Source of the DNA: Kaistella montana
GTDB taxonomy: Bacteria > Bacteroidota > Bacteroidia > Flavobacteriales > Weeksellaceae
Direction of reading: 5' to 3'
Assembly (NCBI RefSeq): GCF_024436175.1
Contig: NZ_JANFQP010000001.1
Span: 1,054,001 to 1,118,000, forward strand
Length of the DNA stretch: 64,000 nucleotides
Shown here: positions 8,188-17,290 of the stretch, in pieces
How the letters are laid out: every line of letters begins with the position of its first letter
Position numbering within the stretch: the first letter of the stretch is position 1
Position numbers and translations under genes: made by a program
Notes under the pieces: generated by a model
The model's database searches: none
Seen by the model: the letters and a program-made list of their open reading frames with translations, nothing else
What the model was told of the DNA's origin: nothing

Positions 8188-10311
8188 ATGACGGCGACCG
8201 GTTTTATTCAAAAATCCCTTTCTATTTCCGATAAAAACATCAATGCAACCCTGAAACTTTTGGGTGAAGATTGCACCATTCCATTTATTTCACGCTACCG
8301 GAAAGATGCCACCGGAAACCTCGATGAAGTGCAAATCGAGCAAATCGCAAAACTCAATGCCCAGTTTGAAGAACTCATCAAAAGGAAAGAAAGCATCCTG
8401 AAATCCATTGAAGAACAAAACGCTCTTTCGCCTGAATTGAAAACGCGCATCGAGGAAAGTTTCGACCTTCAGGAGCTGGAAGATCTGTATTTGCCCTACA
8501 AAAAACGCAGAAAAACCAAAGCCGACGCCGCCAAAGAAAAAGGCCTGGAACCTTTGGCAAAAATGATCATGAGCCAGAAACCCAACGACCTGCATTCGTT
8601 GGCGTCGAAATACCTGAATCAGGAAATAACGTCCGTAGAAGAAGCGCTTCAGGGAGCCAGAGACATCATCGCAGAATGGATCAACGAAAACGGCTATGTC
8701 CGCAAAAACCTCCGCCGATTGTTCCAAAGAAAAGCCGTGATTTCCTCCAAAGTGGTAAAAACCAAGAAAGACGAAGAAGCCGCCCAGAAATTTACTCAAT
8801 ATTTCGATTGGGAAGAAAGCTTGAGCAGAATTCCTTCGCACCGGCTTTTGGCGATACTCCGCGCGGAAACAGAAGGTTTCGTGAAGACCAAAATAGAAAT
8901 CGATAAAGACGAAGCCCTCGACCTCATCGAAAACGCCATCCTGAAATCCAATAACGAATGCACGGAGCAAATCATCAGCGCAATCAGCGACAGTTATAAA
9001 CGTTTGCTGGAGCCCGCAATTTCAAATGAAACCCTGCAGGAAGCCAAACAAAAAGCCGACGAAAAAGCCATCACTATTTTCTCTGAAAACCTCAGACAGC
9101 TGCTTCTGGCGCCACCTTTGGGAGAAAAAAGGATTCTAGCGATCGATCCGGGTTACAGAAGCGGCTGCAAAGTCGTTTGCCTCGATGAGAAAGGCGATTT
9201 ATTGCACAATGAAACCATTTTTCCACATGCTCCGCAAAACGAGACCGGAATGGCGATGAAGAAAATCAGATCGATGGTGAATGCGTATAATATTCAGGCC
9301 ATCTCGATTGGAAACGGCACCGCAAGCCGCGAAACCGAATTCTTCATCAAGAAAATCGCTTTCGATACACCGCCACAGGTTTTCGTGGTTTCCGAAGCGG
9401 GCGCATCAGTCTATTCAGCGAGCAAAATCGCAAGAGATGAGTTTCCGAATTATGATGTAACCGTTCGTGGTGCGGTTTCCATCGGCAGAAGACTCTCCGA
9501 TCCTCTGGCGGAACTCGTGAAAATTGATGCAAAATCTATCGGGGTTGGACAATACCAACATGATGTAGACCAAACCCAACTGAAAAACGAACTGGATTCC
9601 ACCGTGATGAAATGTGTAAATTCCGTAGGCATCAACCTGAATACGGCGAGCAAATCACTTTTAAGCTACGTTTCCGGAATCGGTGAAAAAATGGCGGAAA
9701 ACATCGTGAATTACCGTGCAGAAAACAGCGCTTATGAAGACCGAAAACAACTGAAAAAAGTCCCGCGATTAGGAGAAAAAGCGTATCAACAAGCAGCTGC
9801 GTTCATAAGAATTGCCAATGGGAAAAATCCGCTCGACAATTCCGCGGTACATCCCGAAGCTTATCCCGTTGTAGAAAAAATGGCGAAAGATTTAGGCCTA
9901 AAAACCATCGACCTCATCGCCAATAAAGAAAAAATCGCACTCATCAACCCTGAAAAATACACCACCGAAACCATCGGAATTTTAGGCATCAAAGACCTTC
10001 TGAAAGAACTCGAAAAGCCAGGTTTGGATCCAAGAAAAAGCGCTAAGGTGTTTGAATTTGATCCCACTGTAAAAAGCATTAAAGATTTAAAAATCGGAAT
10101 GATACTCCCAGGAATCGTGAACAACATTACAGCATTCGGTTGCTTTGTGGATCTTGGCATCAAAGAAAGCGGTTTGGTTCACATTTCGCAACTTAAGGAA
10201 GGTTTCGTATCGGATGTCAACGAAGTGGTAAAACTCCACCAACACGTACAAGTTCGCGTAACCGAAGTAGACGAAGCAAGAAAAAGAGTGCAACTGAGTA
10301 TGATTTTGTAG
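8188..10311 (+). CDS. tex: Tex family transcription accessory / RNA-binding protein
   Basis: Cytoplasmic nucleic-acid-binding protein of the Tex/Spt6-like family, linked to transcription and stress tolerance. The 707-residue product shows the family domains in order: Tex N-terminal helical domain (DLQELEDLYLPYKKRRKTKADAAKEKG around residue 90-117), the YqgF-like RNase H fold (ILAIDPGYRSGCKVVCLDEKG around 315), helix-hairpin-helix repeats (SGIGEKMAENIVNYR around 495; VPRLGEKAYQQAAAFIRI around 525) and an S1 domain at the C-terminus (GMILPGIVNNITAFGCFVDLGIKESGLVHIS around 630-665). Codon use is noticeably richer in GC than the neighbouring genes. A bidirectional hairpin terminator follows. Identification is very safe; the exact role is not established in this group. 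Confidence 0.95.
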   Translation: MTATGFIQKSLSISDKNINATLKLLGEDCTIPFISRYRKDATGNLDEVQIEQIAKLNAQFEELIKRKESILKSIEEQNALSPELKTRIEESFDLQELEDLYLPYKKRRKTKADAAKEKGLEPLAKMIMSQKPNDLHSLASKYLNQEITSVEEALQGARDIIAEWINENGYVRKNLRRLFQRKAVISSKVVKTKKDEEAAQKFTQYFDWEESLSRIPSHRLLAILRAETEGFVKTKIEIDKDEALDLIENAILKSNNECTEQIISAISDSYKRLLEPAISNETLQEAKQKADEKAITIFSENLRQLLLAPPLGEKRILAIDPGYRSGCKVVCLDEKGDLLHNETIFPHAPQNETGMAMKKIRSMVNAYNIQAISIGNGTASRETEFFIKKIAFDTPPQVFVVSEAGASVYSASKIARDEFPNYDVTVRGAVSIGRRLSDPLAELVKIDAKSIGVGQYQHDVDQTQLKNELDSTVMKCVNSVGINLNTASKSLLSYVSGIGEKMAENIVNYRAENSAYEDRKQLKKVPRLGEKAYQQAAAFIRIANGKNPLDNSAVHPEAYPVVEKMAKDLGLKTIDLIANKEKIALINPEKYTTETIGILGIKDLLKELEKPGLDPRKSAKVFEFDPTVKSIKDLKIGMILPGIVNNITAFGCFVDLGIKESGLVHISQLKEGFVSDVNEVVKLHQHVQVRVTEVDEARKRVQLSMIL

Positions 10312-10360
10312 GAATTATTTAAAAAAATCTACAAAAATTAAACTGAAAATATCCCTATAA

Positions 10361-10397
10361 AAAAAGTTCCGGAATGAAAACCACCCGGAACTTTTTT
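10361..10397. terminator. Bidirectional terminator between tex and the DJ-1/PfpI gene
   Basis: Twelve-base stem AAAAAGTTCCGG / CCGGAACTTTTT separated by a 12-base loop, with A- and T-runs on either side, lying between two convergent stop codons. Confidence 0.88.
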
Positions 10398-10421
10398 AGT
10401 TCTATATCCTAACAGAAAATC

Positions 10422-11102
10422 TTATTTATTAAGTCTGTTCAGTAAGATTTCTGCCACCTTTTCAGATGAGGCAGGGTTTTGTCCGGTAATCAGCAAACCA
10501 TCTTCCAACGCATAAGGTTGGAAATCATCAGCTTTAGAATAAATTCCACCGTTTTCTTTCAGCATATCTTCTACCAAAAACGGCACTACATCAGTAAGTT
10601 GCACCAATGCTTCTTCCGAATTGGTAAATCCGGTTACTTTTTTACCTTTCACTAGAGGTTCTCCGTCTGTATTCTTCACATTTTTCAAAACTCCTGGAGC
10701 GTGGCATACAAAAGCTACAGGTTTTTCCAGACCATAAAAACTTTCAATCAGTGCCGCTGAGTCCTTACTTTCCGCTAAATCCCACAATGGTCCGTGACCT
10801 CCTGGATAGAAAACAGCGTCATAATTTTCTGCTTTTACCTCTGCCAATTTGTGGGTTTTGCTCAATTTATCCTGCAACGCTTGGTCGCCTTTGAAACGGA
10901 TGGTTGCTTCTGTTTGATTTTCGGGTTTATCACTGCTTGGATCAATTGGTGGCTGTCCTCCTGCGGGTGAGGCAAGGGTGACTTCCACTCCTTTATCAGC
11001 GAGATAGTAATATGGGCTTGCAAATTCTTCAATCCAGAAACCAGTTTTTTCACCGGTATTTCCCAATTTATCGTGGGATGTTAATACAAAAAGTACGTTC
11101 AT
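10422..11102 (-). CDS. DJ-1/PfpI family protein, type 1 glutamine amidotransferase-like
   Basis: The 226-residue product from the ATG at 11102 starts MNVLFVLTSHDKLGNTG, a classic opening for the Hsp31/HchA-like subgroup. An upstream in-frame ATG at 11201 would add 33 residues without family similarity, so the shorter start is chosen. The nucleophile elbow AFVCHAPGVLKN contains the reactive Cys, the acidic partner lies in EEFASPYYYLADKG, and DAVFYPGGHGPLWDL is the usual glycine-rich turn. Members act as glyoxalase III, chaperone or protein deglycase; which applies here cannot be read from sequence. It is monocistronic and convergent with tex. Confidence 0.88.
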   Translation of the reverse strand: MNVLFVLTSHDKLGNTGEKTGFWIEEFASPYYYLADKGVEVTLASPAGGQPPIDPSSDKPENQTEATIRFKGDQALQDKLSKTHKLAEVKAENYDAVFYPGGHGPLWDLAESKDSAALIESFYGLEKPVAFVCHAPGVLKNVKNTDGEPLVKGKKVTGFTNSEEALVQLTDVVPFLVEDMLKENGGIYSKADDFQPYALEDGLLITGQNPASSEKVAEILLNRLNK

Positions 11103-11330
11103 TGCTTTTGTTTTTAAGTTGATAGTTTCAATAAAAAATGTGTGGTATTTCCATACGTATTGACGATGAAACCTAACATTTTCATAGCTATGTCCCGTCA
11201 ATATCTATTCCAATCCGCCCGCTACATTATTGAAGGTACAAATTGGCATAATAGCCACTATTCATTTATAAATCTTAAATAGAATTGGTTTTTTAGTTTT
11301 AAAGATATCACTATGTAAGAAGTATTTTTA

Positions 11331-11388
11331 AAGGAGACTAAGGTATTACATGAAGGAGACTATAGTCTTACATGAAGTATACCTTAAG
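11331..11388 (+). repeat. 22-base tandem repeat, two copies plus a partial third
   Basis: Copies at 11331-11352 and 11353-11374 share AAGGAGACTA at the start and TTACATG at the end with four internal differences. A partial third copy begins AAGTATACCTTAAG at 11375. The second copy contains the palindrome GACTATAGTC. Confidence 0.75.
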
Positions 11389-11392
11389 TTGA

Positions 11393-11436
11393 TACGGCTT
11401 TGGTACGGCTCAAGTACGGCAGAAGTACGGCTCAAC
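11393..11436 (+). repeat. 11-base tandem repeat, four copies
   Basis: Unit TACGGCTCAAG starts at 11393, 11404, 11415 and 11426. The TACGGC core is identical in all four; the last five bases vary. The period is half that of the adjacent 22-base array. Confidence 0.8.
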
Positions 11437-11561
11437 CTCTGGGATTGGCTTTCTGTAAGTGGATTTGGAGAATTTAATAGGAAGAAAATATGCTTTTTCT
11501 ACTTTGAGTTAATACCTTTATGGATAGGTATATGGAATGGTTGTAAATTTACAAAAAAATA

Positions 11562-11600
11562 AAAATAAAGGCTCAGATGAAGTATCCGAGCCTTTATTTT
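11562..11600 (-). terminator. Terminator of the mannan-degradation operon
   Basis: Thirteen-base stem AAAATAAAGGCTC / GAGCCTTTATTTT with a 13-base loop. On the minus strand it follows the stop codon of the last operon gene by about 30 bases and ends in a T-rich tract. Confidence 0.85.
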
Positions 11601-11630
11601 AGATTTTTTCAGTTTGTAAAGAGGTTATGG

Positions 11631-13910
11631 TTACTCGACTAGATTAAATTCAGTTGACAGTAGATCTACAGAATTTCCTCCGACCATTATTTTAAATTTC
11701 CCTGGTTCTACGATGAAATCTCCATTGTTATTGTAAAAACCAAGTTCTTTGTCGGTTAAAGTAAATTGAACAACTTTGGTTTCTACTGGTTTTAAATTCA
11801 CCAATTCGAAGGCTTTCAATTCTTTGACAGGTCTCGCTACAGAGGCAAAAGCGTCATGAATATAGCATTGTACCACTTCTTTTCCTTCATATTTTCCCGT
11901 ATTTTTTAACGTAATTGAAACCTCAACTTTTTCTCCTTTTTTGAAAGAATTCTTATTGATTTTCAAATCTGAATACTGGAAAGTGGTATAACTCAAACCA
12001 TATCCGAATGGGTAAAGCGGTGTTTTTTCTGAATCAGAATAATGAGACCAAAAAACGTTATTGTCTTTATCTACAGGTCTTCCGGTACTGTAATGATTGT
12101 AATAAATCGGTATTTGCCCCACATTTCTTGGGAAAGTCATTGGTAATTTTCCGCTGGGATTGTAATCTCCATAAAGCACTTGTGCAATTGCATTTCCAGA
12201 CTGCGTACCGAGATGCCATGCTTCCACAATAGCCGGAATATTTTTACTTGCCCAATTGATGGTGAGCGGTCGACCATTGTTCAATACTAAAACAATATTT
12301 GGGTTGATTTTGTAGATTTCTTCTAAAAACTCTTGCTGAAGTCCCGGCAAATCCAAATCGGTACGGCTTCTGGCCTCGCCTGAACTGAAAGCATGTTCCC
12401 CCAAAACCATCACCACAACATCGGCATCTTTCGCTGCTTTTTTCGCCTCCTCAAAACCCGATTTATCATTAAGATTGTAATCAACTTCTGTAAGGAAACT
12501 GGGCTCTTTCGTAGTAAGATCAAGTCCTTTTACATATTGTAAATTATTGCCTTTATAAGCTCTCATTCCTTCTAAAACAGAGACCGCGGAATTGTTTTCT
12601 GCGGCAATTCTCCAGCTACCTAGTGGAGAATTCTTACTTTCAGCAAGGGATCCCAATAAGAGAATTTTCTGTCCGGATTTTTTTAAAGGTAAAAGACTTT
12701 TCTCATTCTTCAAAAGAACAATTGATTTCTTCGCCATATCCAAAACTGCATCGTGATTAGCTTTACTACCAATCTGCTCTAATTCCCGTTTTTCGTTAAG
12801 GAATTTATAGGGATTATCAAAAAGACCGAGTTCGTATTTCACACGCAAAATTCGTCTGCAAGCATCATCAATGAATGATTCTTTTACTTTTCCATCTTTA
12901 ACAAGATTAATAAGTTGAGGCAAATAAATGCCACCCTCCATATCCATATCAGTTCCCGCTTCCACTGCCGATTTCGCTGCCGCCGCATCGTTTTCGGAAT
13001 ATCCCCACGGAATCATTTCGCGAATTGAAGCCCAATCCGAAACTACAAAACCAGAAAAACTCCATTTATCCTTTAAAATCCCTCTTAATAGTTCGGCATC
13101 TCCACTTGCCGGAATTCCGTTCACCGTATTGAAAGAAGTCATCACACTTCTCAAGCCAGCTCCAACAGCAGCTTCAAAAGGAGGTAGAACTTGGTTATAA
13201 AGTGTGTTTTTACCAATTTCGGAGGAATGATATTCAAGACCAGCTTCCACAAATCCGTACGCTGCAAAATGCTTGGCTGTGGCAGCGATCCTCAGCGGAG
13301 AAGAAAAGGTATTATCTCCTTGAAAGCCTTTAACCCGAGCAACAGCAACTTTTGAACCTAAAAAAGGATCTTCACCCGAACCTTCCATTACCCTGCCCCA
13401 TCTTGCATCTCGGGAAATATCCATCATCGGTCCGAAAGTCCAGTTAATTCCCGAAGCTGCAGCTTCGGAAGCAGCAACTTGAGCCGATTTTTCAATGGCA
13501 TCCAAATCCCAACTTGCTGCTTCAGCCATTGGAATGGGACTAAGAGTTTTGTAGCCGTGAATGACATCAAATCCGATGATTAAAGGAATGCCTAATCGAG
13601 TCTGTTCTACCGCAATTTTCTGTACCGCAAGAACTTCCTTCACTCCGCGAACTGTAAGCATAGAACCTACCAAACCTTTTTTAATATTTTCATATTTTTG
13701 TTCGGCACTTCCACCTACAGGAGCGGGACCAGTAACATCCCAAAAACCGTTGTATTGATTCATTTGCCCAACTTTTTCTTCCAAAGTCATTTTGGACATC
13801 AAATCATCAATTTTTTTCTCGATTAATGGATTAAGTTTTTGCTGTGCATCGAGGTTTGAAAAGGAAAGCATACTCATTATTGCGATGGTAATTTTATGTT
13901 TAAAATTCAT
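11631..13910 (-). CDS. bglX: GH3 beta-glucosidase (BglX-like), exported
   Basis: Hydrolyses terminal beta-D-glucosyl, and in some members other beta-linked, residues from oligosaccharides in the periplasm. The 759 residues match BglX in length. A signal peptide is followed by the GH3 N-terminal barrel (MTLEEKVGQMNQ near 41; GPMMDISRDARWGRVMEGSGEDP near 160-182; KHFAAYG near 213), with the catalytic nucleophile Asp292 in FVVSDWASI. The GH3 C-terminal domain (SIVLLKNEKSLLPL; LGEHAFSSGEARSRTDLDLPG) and a fibronectin-type III-like end domain follow. It is the last gene of the minus-strand operon, 12 bases after the esterase gene. In a mannan locus it fits removal of glucose from glucomannan oligosaccharides. 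Confidence 0.92.
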   Translation of the reverse strand: MNFKHKITIAIMSMLSFSNLDAQQKLNPLIEKKIDDLMSKMTLEEKVGQMNQYNGFWDVTGPAPVGGSAEQKYENIKKGLVGSMLTVRGVKEVLAVQKIAVEQTRLGIPLIIGFDVIHGYKTLSPIPMAEAASWDLDAIEKSAQVAASEAAASGINWTFGPMMDISRDARWGRVMEGSGEDPFLGSKVAVARVKGFQGDNTFSSPLRIAATAKHFAAYGFVEAGLEYHSSEIGKNTLYNQVLPPFEAAVGAGLRSVMTSFNTVNGIPASGDAELLRGILKDKWSFSGFVVSDWASIREMIPWGYSENDAAAAKSAVEAGTDMDMEGGIYLPQLINLVKDGKVKESFIDDACRRILRVKYELGLFDNPYKFLNEKRELEQIGSKANHDAVLDMAKKSIVLLKNEKSLLPLKKSGQKILLLGSLAESKNSPLGSWRIAAENNSAVSVLEGMRAYKGNNLQYVKGLDLTTKEPSFLTEVDYNLNDKSGFEEAKKAAKDADVVVMVLGEHAFSSGEARSRTDLDLPGLQQEFLEEIYKINPNIVLVLNNGRPLTINWASKNIPAIVEAWHLGTQSGNAIAQVLYGDYNPSGKLPMTFPRNVGQIPIYYNHYSTGRPVDKDNNVFWSHYSDSEKTPLYPFGYGLSYTTFQYSDLKINKNSFKKGEKVEVSITLKNTGKYEGKEVVQCYIHDAFASVARPVKELKAFELVNLKPVETKVVQFTLTDKELGFYNNNGDFIVEPGKFKIMVGGNSVDLLSTEFNLVE

Positions 13911-13922
13911 TTTTTTAAATTT

Positions 13923-15308
13923 TTATTTTAGATTTTCGGTTGTAAAGCTAGAAAGCGGAAGTTCCGCTTTATTGTAAACATCAGGAATTGCCACATTGCT
14001 CCATGCGTAGCGCACCTCCACAGGTTTTGCAACAGCATCGGTATGAAGTATGATTTGGTTTCCTTTTAAAACAGCTTTTGCTTTGTGAAATATTCCATCA
14101 TTACCTGCAACTTCAAAGAGTTCTGATGATTTGTTTTTGAAATGAAGTCCCTCTGCAAAATCGAATTGAAGAATCGTTTTATTCTCTTTAAAATCTACAT
14201 TTTTATGCGCCGGACTTTCCACAAGGCCATTTACAAAACCATAGTTATTTTTTAACACCAAATTTGCCATTCGAATACCCACCGGTTTTTTATTTTTCGG
14301 ATGAATATCATCAGTTTTATCGAGATCGCTGGTCACCACAAGCCCTGAATTTTCCGTGCTTTGTGCTACTATTCTTTGTGCATTTTTAATTCTCACGGTG
14401 GTGTCGCTCCATCCAGTATATCCCGCAATTTGAATGATATAGAATGGAAGATTATCGGCTTTTGCTTTTCTCCACGAAGCAATCATTGATGCCAATAAAT
14501 CTTTATAGCCATCAGGATTTCCGGTATTGGTTTCCCCTTGATACCACAATATGCCTTTCATTTTAAAATCATTTAAAGGATAAATCATTGCATTATAGGC
14601 ACCTGCAATTTGAGAAGGATAATATTCAGAGGGTTTAATCTTTTTATAATTATCCAAGATGAGAGGATTGGCTTCGAACACTTCTTTAGGAGTCCATAAT
14701 TCAGCTGCCGAACCACCCCATGCCGAAGCGATTAAACCAATGGGAACATTTTTTAAATTCTCCTGAAGTTTTTGGGCAAAAAAGTACCCTATAGCACTGA
14801 AGTTTTTCATGGTTTCTGGCGTACAAATTTGCCAGTTTCCATAAAGATTATTTTGAGGAAATTCCGATGATAATTTCGGTACAGAGAAAAATCGAATATT
14901 CGGATGATTGGCTTTTGAAACCTCCATATCACCATCTTTAATTCCCCACGAAGCGCTCATTTCCATATTGCTTTGCCCAGAAAGTAGCCAAACTTCGCCC
15001 AGCATCACATTGTTTAGAACAACTTCATTGTACCCTTTAAGGGAAATTTTATAAGGTCCGCCTTCTTTTCCTGTAGGAATGATGAATTTGAAAGTGGCAT
15101 CATTACCTGCTACAGTTTTGTATTCTTTGTCAAGAAAATCTGCTTTAAGAGTAATTTCTTCTTTCGGCGAAGCACTCCCCCAAATTACCACCTCGGCATT
15201 ACGCTGAAGTACCATATTATCTGTAAAAATTGCAGGTAAGTTAATATTAGCCATCATAAAAACAGAAACAAAAAGCGAGAAAAGAATTAGGTAATTTTTC
15301 ATAATCAA
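13923..15308 (-). CDS. SGNH acetylesterase (sialate O-acetylesterase family), exported
   Basis: The 461-residue product has a signal peptide and the sialate O-acetylesterase/DUF303 architecture: an N-terminal beta-domain (FTDNMVLQRNAEVVIWGSASP) and an SGNH hydrolase core. Visible blocks are WLLSGQSNMEMS with the nucleophile Ser113, ILWYQGETN in the middle, and DKTDDIHPKNK with the catalytic Asp/His pair. Database-style names imply sialic acid, but the operon context points to removal of acetyl groups from mannan or glucomannan. The start overlaps the stop of the upstream GH5-CE2 gene by four bases, so translation is likely coupled; MKN three codons in is an alternative start. Confidence 0.85.
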   Translation of the reverse strand: MIMKNYLILFSLFVSVFMMANINLPAIFTDNMVLQRNAEVVIWGSASPKEEITLKADFLDKEYKTVAGNDATFKFIIPTGKEGGPYKISLKGYNEVVLNNVMLGEVWLLSGQSNMEMSASWGIKDGDMEVSKANHPNIRFFSVPKLSSEFPQNNLYGNWQICTPETMKNFSAIGYFFAQKLQENLKNVPIGLIASAWGGSAAELWTPKEVFEANPLILDNYKKIKPSEYYPSQIAGAYNAMIYPLNDFKMKGILWYQGETNTGNPDGYKDLLASMIASWRKAKADNLPFYIIQIAGYTGWSDTTVRIKNAQRIVAQSTENSGLVVTSDLDKTDDIHPKNKKPVGIRMANLVLKNNYGFVNGLVESPAHKNVDFKENKTILQFDFAEGLHFKNKSSELFEVAGNDGIFHKAKAVLKGNQIILHTDAVAKPVEVRYAWSNVAIPDVYNKAELPLSSFTTENLK

Positions 15309-17290
15309 TTCAGTAATTTACTAAAAAACGGGAAAAGCTCATCTGCCATTTTTTGATCATCTTTTGAACTTGGGTGATAACCGCAACCTTCTGGTTTCAT
15401 TTCCTGAAACTCAAAAATTTCAATAGGACTATGTTTGGTATTATTGCTAAAGAATTTTTTCACTTCTAGCAAACATTCGATGAGTAATTTGTTCTGCTCC
15501 CCTGCAACCATCGGACTATTAAGTAAAACAATTTTGGTATTGGGATATTTCCGGTAAATATTCTGAACAAATTCAATATAGTTCCCAATGAATTTATGTT
15601 TATTGAATGGCAGACGCTCTTTTTTGCCATCTCCACTCGACAAATCGTTTGTTCCAAGGCAAATACTCACAAGATCTGGTTGGAAAATATTTTCGAATTT
15701 CGCAGTTCCAGAAGGTCTTAAATAAAGATTATTATAAACATCCGGAAGTATATTTTCTTCCCATTTTTCGGTATTCCAATTGCGATACATCCCAAAACCA
15801 GAAACTGAACTTAAAAGAAACTCCGAGTCCAACTTCCTAGAAAGAACCGGCCCATACGCTAAATAGGCATTATGCTGATCAAACCACTGTCCTTCGCCAC
15901 ATTTTTTGTCGGTTTCGTCATTTCCGAAACCGCAAGTGATGGAATCGCCGATAAATTCTATTTTTTTCTTGGGTTCATTTTGAAAGGCAATTGTTGACAC
16001 CCCTTTTCCATCAAAGAAAACCTCTCCCATTGCCGCTTCTGTTGCTTTATAAATTCGGATTGAATGAACTTTTCTGGAAAGATCGGATGCATCGAACGTA
16101 AACTTTTTAAAATCGTTGTTATCTACTTTAAATCTTCCAACATATTTCCCATCAATTTCCACTGAAATATAATTGTAGTATCCCTGATACGGCACATTCT
16201 TTACATTGAACTCCACAGAATTTCCCTGAAACTGAAATTCCACAGAAGAAGCGGGACCGATTAATTTTCCAGAATTTTCAGACGATTTTTCAAAACGCCC
16301 TTTCCAAATGAAATTTTGATCAAAATGACCTCGATAATCATACTTTCGCAAATAATCGCGGGTTTTTATTCCAGATTCATTCAAATCAGAAATTTTCCAA
16401 TTTCCAGTGGATTCAGCGGATGGCAAAAGCATTGAGCAACTTTCTTTTTTATCAGAAATCGACCAAGTAATCCACGATAATTTTTTCTCATTCATCCAAT
16501 CGATGTAGCGTTGCCATTCCGCATCATCAATTTTCCCATCGCCAGAAGCTTCCATTCCGGCAGATTCAGAAATAAAAACTGGAATTCCGGCTTTCAGGGC
16601 GGCGTCGGTTCTGTCTCTCAACCATTGCCCGTGCGTTCCTGCATAAAAATGCACCGTGTACATTATATTTTTAGCATTTTTTATAGGATTTTGCTGCACC
16701 CAATCGATTCGTTGATCCCATTCCGGGCAACCCACTAAGATTAAATTATCATCATCATTTTTACGAATTTCAGCAATAATTTCTTCCGAATAAGATTTTA
16801 CTTGTTCCCAACTATCTTTTACCGGTTCATTGTAAATTTCATAAATGATATTGGGATGTTTGCCGTATTTTATAGCCATTTCTGCAAAAAAATCTTTAGC
16901 TTCTTTGGTATGAATTACATGCGCATGCCAATCAATAATTACATAAATACCTTCCTTGATGGCGCCATCAATCACCTTTTCGATGAGTTTTTTATTGGTA
17001 TTCGGGTTCTGAAGATAAGCATTCTCTGGCTCAATTCCCATTGAAGCACGAACCACATTAACATTCCAATCTTTTTTAAGCCATTTTACCGCTTTAGCAT
17101 TATAAAATCTCGGATGAAAATTAGACCAACCGAAACTGGTACCAATTAGGCGAACTGCTTTCCCGTGTTGATCTGAAAGTTGGGTACCAATCACCTGCAA
17201 ATTTCCGATTTCCTGAACCGGATTTTTTGCTATTCCTAATGTAAAAATAGTGATGAATAAAAGTGATACTACTTTTGAAAGATTTCTCAT
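15305..17290 (-). CDS. Bifunctional GH5 (GH5_2-like) endoglucanase and CE2 acetylesterase
   Basis: One 661-residue exported chain with two enzymes. After a signal peptide, residues 30-315 are a GH5 barrel resembling subfamily 2 (NLQVIGTQLSDQHGKAVRLIGTS opening); the acid/base is Glu155 in IYEIYNEP and the nucleophile Glu242 in IPVFISESAG. Residues 325-435 are the CE2 jelly-roll domain and 440-661 the CE2 SGNH domain, with Ser450 in FIGDSITCGFG, GTND at 546-549 and His639 in GCGYHPS. The same pairing is known in the Clostridium thermocellum Cel5C-CE2 enzyme. It would cut beta-1,4-glucan or glucomannan chains and remove acetyl groups. The start abuts the GH26 stop with a one-base overlap. Confidence 0.88.
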   Translation of the reverse strand: MRNLSKVVSLLFITIFTLGIAKNPVQEIGNLQVIGTQLSDQHGKAVRLIGTSFGWSNFHPRFYNAKAVKWLKKDWNVNVVRASMGIEPENAYLQNPNTNKKLIEKVIDGAIKEGIYVIIDWHAHVIHTKEAKDFFAEMAIKYGKHPNIIYEIYNEPVKDSWEQVKSYSEEIIAEIRKNDDDNLILVGCPEWDQRIDWVQQNPIKNAKNIMYTVHFYAGTHGQWLRDRTDAALKAGIPVFISESAGMEASGDGKIDDAEWQRYIDWMNEKKLSWITWSISDKKESCSMLLPSAESTGNWKISDLNESGIKTRDYLRKYDYRGHFDQNFIWKGRFEKSSENSGKLIGPASSVEFQFQGNSVEFNVKNVPYQGYYNYISVEIDGKYVGRFKVDNNDFKKFTFDASDLSRKVHSIRIYKATEAAMGEVFFDGKGVSTIAFQNEPKKKIEFIGDSITCGFGNDETDKKCGEGQWFDQHNAYLAYGPVLSRKLDSEFLLSSVSGFGMYRNWNTEKWEENILPDVYNNLYLRPSGTAKFENIFQPDLVSICLGTNDLSSGDGKKERLPFNKHKFIGNYIEFVQNIYRKYPNTKIVLLNSPMVAGEQNKLLIECLLEVKKFFSNNTKHSPIEIFEFQEMKPEGCGYHPSSKDDQKMADELFPFFSKLLN

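Larger units (their letters stand above)
11103..11630. other. Non-coding region with two tandem repeat arrays
   Basis: A 528-base gap between the PfpI-type gene and the mannan operon. It contains a 22-base tandem array, an 11-base tandem array and the operon terminator. A 70-codon open frame at 11350-11562 runs through both arrays but looks accidental. No promoter or RNA gene was recognised. Confidence 0.6.

Noticed and set aside
8290-8970. 226-codon open frame antisense to tex
   Set aside because: Lies wholly inside a well-supported gene, is Phe/Gly-rich with no family resemblance, and follows from the GC-biased third positions of tex.
11331-11436. Ends of an insertion sequence or attachment site
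   Set aside because: Direct tandem rather than inverted repeats, and no transposase or integrase frame is near.
11350-11562. 70-codon open frame through the tandem repeats
   Set aside because: Translates the repeats themselves and has no recognisable family or promoter; treated as chance.
13923-15308. Sialic acid metabolism suggested by the sialate O-acetylesterase match
   Set aside because: No sialidase, sialate lyase or transporter is present; the operon is mannan-directed, so a glycan acetylesterase role is more likely.
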